NCBI GenBank assembly: GCA_020051025.1
Contig: JAGVJS010000068.1
Span: 1-8,957, forward strand
Length of the DNA: 8,957 nucleotides
Origin: Sphingobium sp.
GTDB taxonomy: Bacteria > Pseudomonadota > Alphaproteobacteria > Sphingomonadales > Sphingomonadaceae
Reading direction: 5' to 3'
Under the pieces are notes generated by a model, which made no database searches, was not told the DNA's origin, and saw nothing but the letters and a program-made list of their open reading frames with translations. A program made the translations under genes and the position numbers. Shown here one piece after another: positions 6,087-8,957 of this stretch (the first letter of the stretch is position 1; each line of letters opens with the position of its first letter).

Positions 6087-7382
6087 TCAAGGATCAGAGG
6101 CCGTTACTTCTTCGATCAGGTCGGTGACGATGTCGAAATAATGCCGCCAGGTCGGCGCGCGCCAATCGGCCAGCCGCGCGATCTGCGCCGCTCGCTCCCT
6201 GGAATCCGCCACGGCATAGGCTTCGATCAGACGCATCCAGCCCAGACCGTCAAGCGGGTCGAGATAATCCGGCGCTTCTGCGCCCACTTCCCGGTGGGCT
6301 TGAATGTCGCTGCATATGACCGGCACCCCGGCCGCCAGCGCCTCGACCACCGGCATGCCGAATCCTTCCGCGAAAGACGGCATCAACATGGCGCGGGCAT
6401 GGGCCACCAGCGCCTGCATGCGATTGTCGGATACTTCGCCCGCCTCGATCACATGGCCGCGCAGCGCCTCCGCCCGGTCCAGCATGTCGATGACATTTTC
6501 ATTTTCCCAACCGCGCCGGCCGATCAGCACCAGCACTGGCGCCGCATCACCCAGCCGCTCGACCAGCCGTCGCCAGACATTCAGCAGCAGCAGGTGATTT
6601 TTTCGCGGCTCGATCGTCGAAATATAGACGAAATAGGGCCGTTCCGGCAGGTTCTCATCCTTGGCCCCAAAGATATCGGGCGCATCAGCCCCAAAATGCG
6701 CGACCCTGATGGCGCGCCCCTCCAGACCATGGCGCATATGCGGCTCCAGCGCATCGATCGTCGCCTGGCTGTTGCCGATGATGCCGCTGGCATGGCTGTC
6801 GATCGTACGCACCCGGCGCAGATGCTCCTGCGCGCCTTGCGGCCGGGCATATTCGGGATGGCTGAGCGGAATCACGTCATGGACCAAAGTGATGAACTTC
6901 GCCCCTTCGGCCCGCAAAATCGCGCCGACCTTTTCATGATCGTCCAGATGGTGCGGCGACACCTGCAAATAGACGCGCGGTCCTTTTGCCCGCGGCACCG
7001 GCCGTGGCCGGGTGGCGAACATGTGGCGGATCACCACCCCTTTGCTCTCACCGCTCGGCACGGCAACGGCATTGCGCCATTTGGCGGCAGTAAAGGCCAG
7101 AAACTGACGCACCGCCGCATTGTCCAGTCGCCCATAATAGCCGCCCGCCGGATGAACCGCCGCAAAGGCGAGGCGATCGGGCATCCGCTCCAGCAATTCG
7201 CGCGCATAGACATATTCGACCCGATCGATGCCGGTGGGCGACGGATGGAAGGAGCGTGAAAGCAGTCGCGAAATATCGAGGATGACCTCGCTCTCGCCGC
7301 GATTTCCTTGGAACAACTGGCTGGCCCGCTTGGACCGCAGGGCCATGCGCGCGCCCGGCGCAACAAAAGGGCGCAGCGTCAT
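6087..7382 (-). CDS. Glycosyltransferase family 4 protein, probably for surface polysaccharide
   Basis: This 431-aa GT-B enzyme transfers a sugar from a nucleotide-sugar donor with retention. The N-terminal acceptor domain starts with EVILDISRLL at 32-41 and HPSPTGIDRVEYVYAREL at 46-63, and holds LVHDVIPLSHPEYARP at 166-181. The C-terminal donor domain has YISTIEPRKNHLLLL at 253-267, with the R260-K261 pair, and the EX7E signature E339-GFGMPVV-E347, followed by EALAAGVPVICSDIQAHREV. There is no signal peptide or transmembrane segment. The frame stays open to 7589, but those 69 codons lie over the 3' end of the HIT gene and look like shadow sequence rich in R and S. The ATG at 7382 has AAAGG nine bases upstream. 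Being next to kpsC-kpsS suggests a role in capsule or related glycan assembly; donor and acceptor are unknown. Confidence 0.88.
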   Translation of the reverse strand: MTLRPFVAPGARMALRSKRASQLFQGNRGESEVILDISRLLSRSFHPSPTGIDRVEYVYARELLERMPDRLAFAAVHPAGGYYGRLDNAAVRQFLAFTAAKWRNAVAVPSGESKGVVIRHMFATRPRPVPRAKGPRVYLQVSPHHLDDHEKVGAILRAEGAKFITLVHDVIPLSHPEYARPQGAQEHLRRVRTIDSHASGIIGNSQATIDALEPHMRHGLEGRAIRVAHFGADAPDIFGAKDENLPERPYFVYISTIEPRKNHLLLLNVWRRLVERLGDAAPVLVLIGRRGWENENVIDMLDRAEALRGHVIEAGEVSDNRMQALVAHARAMLMPSFAEGFGMPVVEALAAGVPVICSDIQAHREVGAEAPDYLDPLDGLGWMRLIEAYAVADSRERAAQIARLADWRAPTWRHYFDIVTDLIEEVTASDP

Positions 7383-7431
7383 GGACGCGCGCCTTTCAGG
7401 GATGGAAGCCGACCGGCAAACATGAATCGCA

Positions 7432-7872
7432 TCAGAATTGCGCGCGAATCTCTTCGGCCAGCGCCTGCAATGCCGCAGGGTCCGCCTGTCCGCCGGCGCC
7501 ATGAACGGCAAAACTCTTGGGATCACCCTCCCAGCGCGGCAGGATATGGACATGCAGGTGGAAAATGGTCTGCCCCGCCGGCGCGCCATTATACTGGGCG
7601 ATCTGGATGCCGTCGGGATTCAGCGCCTTACGGATGGCGATAGCGACCTTCTTGGTGGTCGCCATCACCTGGCCCAGCGCCTCGTCTTCCATCTCCAGCA
7701 GGTTGCGGGCCTTCGACCATTTGGAAATGACCAGCGCATGGCCCTTCGTCTGCGGCATGATGTCGAGGAAGGCGAATGTCGTGTCATCCTCATAGAGCTT
7801 CGTCGACGGGATCTTGCCCTCAAGGATCAGGGCGAAGATGTTAGCGTCGTCATACGTCCCGTCGAGGCTCAT
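7432..7872 (-). CDS. HIT-family (histidine triad) nucleotide hydrolase, Hint-like
   Basis: This 146-aa protein carries the histidine triad H105-L-H107-V-H109-I-L, with the catalytic middle histidine at 107 followed by PRW. Other family features are NIFALILEGKIPSTKLYEDD at 11-30, FLDIMPQTKGHALVISK at 35-51 and YNGAPAGQTIFHLH at 94-107. Hint-type proteins hydrolyse adenosine phosphoramidates and similar nucleotide conjugates in the cytoplasm; the natural substrate here is unknown. The start at 7872 is well supported: AAGGG overlaps the upstream stop codon and sits 6 bases before the ATG. The gene begins 9 bases after the CoA-transferase gene, so the two are almost certainly co-transcribed. A 49-bp gap to the glycosyltransferase gene holds no obvious terminator. 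Confidence 0.94.
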   Translation of the reverse strand: MSLDGTYDDANIFALILEGKIPSTKLYEDDTTFAFLDIMPQTKGHALVISKWSKARNLLEMEDEALGQVMATTKKVAIAIRKALNPDGIQIAQYNGAPAGQTIFHLHVHILPRWEGDPKSFAVHGAGGQADPAALQALAEEIRAQF

Positions 7873-7881
7873 GGATTGCCC

Positions 7882-8517
7882 TTAGCTGATATAATGGGCG
7901 GTCGTCTTAGCAGCGACTTCCTCCGCCGTCACGCCCGGCGCCAGTTCGACGAGCTTGAACGGGCTGTCATGGTCAGGACGTTGGAAAACGCACAAATCCG
8001 TCACGATCATGTCGACCACATTCTTGCCGGTCAGCGGCAGGGTGCAGTCGGGAATGAATTTCGCGTCCCCATTTTTCGACGTATGCTCCATCACCACGAT
8101 GATCTTCTTGACGCCCGCGACCAGATCCATCGCGCCGCCCATGCCCTTGATCATCTTGCCGGGGATCATCCAGTTGGCGATGTCGCCATTTTCCGCGACT
8201 TCCATCGCGCCCAGCACGGTCAGGTCGATATGCCCGCCACGGATCATCGCGAAACTGTCGGCGCTGGAGAAATAGGCCGACTGCGGCAATTCGCTGATCG
8301 TCTGCTTGCCCGCGTTGATCAGGTCCGCATCCTCCTCGCCCTCAAAGGGAAAGGGGCCGATGCCCAGCATGCCATTTTCCGACTGGAGCGTTACTTCCAC
8401 GCCGGCGGGAATATGGTTCGCCACCAGCGTCGGGATGCCGATGCCCAGATTTACATAAAAGCCGTCCTGCAATTCCTTCGCCGCCCGCGCGGCCATCTCG
8501 TCACGAGTCCAGGGCAT
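7882..8517 (-). CDS. 3-oxoacid CoA-transferase (family I) subunit B
   Basis: This 211-aa beta subunit belongs to a two-subunit family I CoA-transferase, which moves CoA between a carboxylate such as succinate or acetate and a 3-oxoacyl-CoA or similar acyl-CoA. It acts in ketone-body, short-chain fatty acid or 3-oxoadipate catabolism. Motifs include [17 protein letters not shown] at 21-37, the catalytic SENG box at 46-49 with E47 as the CoA-binding glutamate, [14 protein letters not shown] at 94-107, [21 protein letters not shown] (about 115-135) and CTLPLTGK at 158-165. Which substrate it uses cannot be told. The ATG at 8517 is one base after the stop of the upstream phosphatase gene, with a strong AAGGGGAG at 8525-8532 seven bases upstream. 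No A subunit is visible; it would be expected further upstream, beyond the right edge, or elsewhere. The frame stays open to 8601, but that part overlaps the phosphatase gene. Confidence 0.93.
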   Translation of the reverse strand: MPWTRDEMAARAAKELQDGFYVNLGIGIPTLVANHIPAGVEVTLQSENGMLGIGPFPFEGEEDADLINAGKQTISELPQSAYFSSADSFAMIRGGHIDLTVLGAMEVAENGDIANWMIPGKMIKGMGGAMDLVAGVKKIIVVMEHTSKNGDAKFIPDCTLPLTGKNVVDMIVTDLCVFQRPDHDSPFKLVELAPGVTAEEVAAKTTAHYIS

Positions 8518-8518
8518 G

Positions 8519-8957
8519 TTATTTCTCCCCTTCGGCGGGCGGCGCCCACCTCTTGTCCATCGGAAATATGTCGTCGAACCCGCCCTTGAGGCCGCTGCCA
8601 TAGACGGGGTTGGGCATCACGAACCAGCCATTGCCCCACAGCCCCGCGATCGGCAGCTGCATCGTCGCGGCGCGGCGGTCGGGCACGCTCTGGCCTGTAT
8701 TGAACAGGTCGGAAAAATCGCCCAGCTGGTCGCCACCCATGGCGATAACGCAATATTTGCCGGAGATCGTCCAGCGCCGGCCATCCTTGCGCGACCCCAT
8801 GGCATCGTCACCGCTCAGATATAGCGTCTGGCCATGCACCGCCTCGCCCAGCCCGGCCGCCCTGATCGCGCGCGCAGTTGCATCGGCATTGGCGGCCGAC
8901 CGGTTGGTGTTGAAGATCACCGTCACGCCCAGCTTGCGCAGCGCGCCCAGCACATGG
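8519..8957 (-). CDS. HAD-superfamily acid phosphatase, 5'-nucleotidase lipoprotein e(P4) type (C-terminal part)
   Basis: The C-terminal 145 codons of a leftward gene, cut by the right edge, are visible. The frame is open at the edge: the codon before the first GTG (8951-8953) is CAT, so that GTG is internal rather than a start. [10 protein letters not shown] holds HAD motif II (the NTNR threonine). [17 protein letters not shown] contains a candidate motif III lysine. [14 protein letters not shown] is motif IV with its acidic residues. [14 protein letters not shown] is typical of the e(P4) and plant-type acid phosphatase (class C/B) group. Motif I (DxDxT) and any lipoprotein signal would lie outside the window. 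Such enzymes usually sit in the outer membrane or periplasm and remove phosphate from nucleotides or other monoesters. The stop codon is one base from the start of the CoA-transferase subunit, so the two genes share an operon. Confidence 0.85.
   Translation of the reverse strand, partial: HVLGALRKLGVTVIFNTNRSAANADATARAIRAAGLGEAVHGQTLYLSGDDAMGSRKDGRRWTISGKYCVIAMGGDQLGDFSDLFNTGQSVPDRRAATMQLPIAGLWGNGWFVMPNPVYGSGLKGGFDDIFPMDKRWAPPAEGEK

Noticed and set aside
5958..7259. Rightward 433-codon open frame
   Set aside because: It is antisense to the GT4 gene and has the H/R/Q-rich composition of a shadow frame in GC-rich DNA, with no recognisable domain.
7383..7589. Upstream extension of the GT4 frame by 69 codons
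   Set aside because: It overlaps the 3' half of the HIT gene, has shadow-frame composition (many R, S and P), and a better start with AAAGG upstream exists at 7382.
7438..8589. Rightward 383-codon open frame
   Set aside because: It is antisense to the HIT and CoA-transferase genes, whose motifs are unambiguous; its protein shows no family motif.
8951..8953. GTG as start of the phosphatase gene
   Set aside because: The frame is open upstream to the window edge and HAD motif I is missing from the visible part, so this codon is internal.

Overview
The window is high-GC alphaproteobacterial DNA, most likely from a sphingomonad (Sphingobium, Sphingomonas or Novosphingobium type). This is inferred from the gene families (Ros/MucR regulator, KpsC/KpsS pair, CoA-transferase subunit, HIT protein) and codon usage; no rRNA or other taxonomic marker is present. 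All the genes look intact apart from those cut by the window edges. No tRNA, rRNA, CRISPR array, insertion sequence or phage gene was seen.

Left block (1-2364), molybdenum and probably nitrate. The first 64 codons of a leftward molybdopterin oxidoreductase, most like an assimilatory nitrate reductase, run off the left edge. A 93-bp divergent intergenic region with a perfect 7-bp inverted repeat separates it from the rightward modA-modB-modC operon for high-affinity molybdate uptake. The three mod genes overlap one another. The transporter probably supplies molybdenum for the cofactor of the divergent enzyme. ModC is short and lacks the C-terminal molybdate-sensing Mop domain.

Middle (2365-3055). 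A GC-rich hairpin lies between the convergent modC and a leftward Ros/MucR zinc-finger regulator. The regulator has a good sigma70-type promoter (17-bp spacer) and an inverted repeat at the predicted transcription start, which could be an autoregulatory operator.

Right block (3056-8957), all leftward. In transcription order: the C-terminal part of an e(P4)-type HAD acid phosphatase (cut by the right edge), a 3-oxoacid CoA-transferase B subunit, a HIT-family protein, a GT4 glycosyltransferase, KpsC and KpsS. KpsC and KpsS build the beta-Kdo linker on the lipid anchor of ABC-transporter-dependent capsules, so the GT4 enzyme plausibly acts in the same surface-polysaccharide pathway. This KpsC appears to have one intact catalytic module preceded by a shortened, degenerate first module. 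The Ros/MucR gene lies just downstream of kpsS, and this family is known for controlling exopolysaccharide genes.

I did not find a wholly new system. The observations most worth checking are the half-degenerate KpsC, the phosphatase next to a CoA-transferase subunit, the divergent nas/mod control region, and the promoter-operator arrangement of the Ros/MucR gene.
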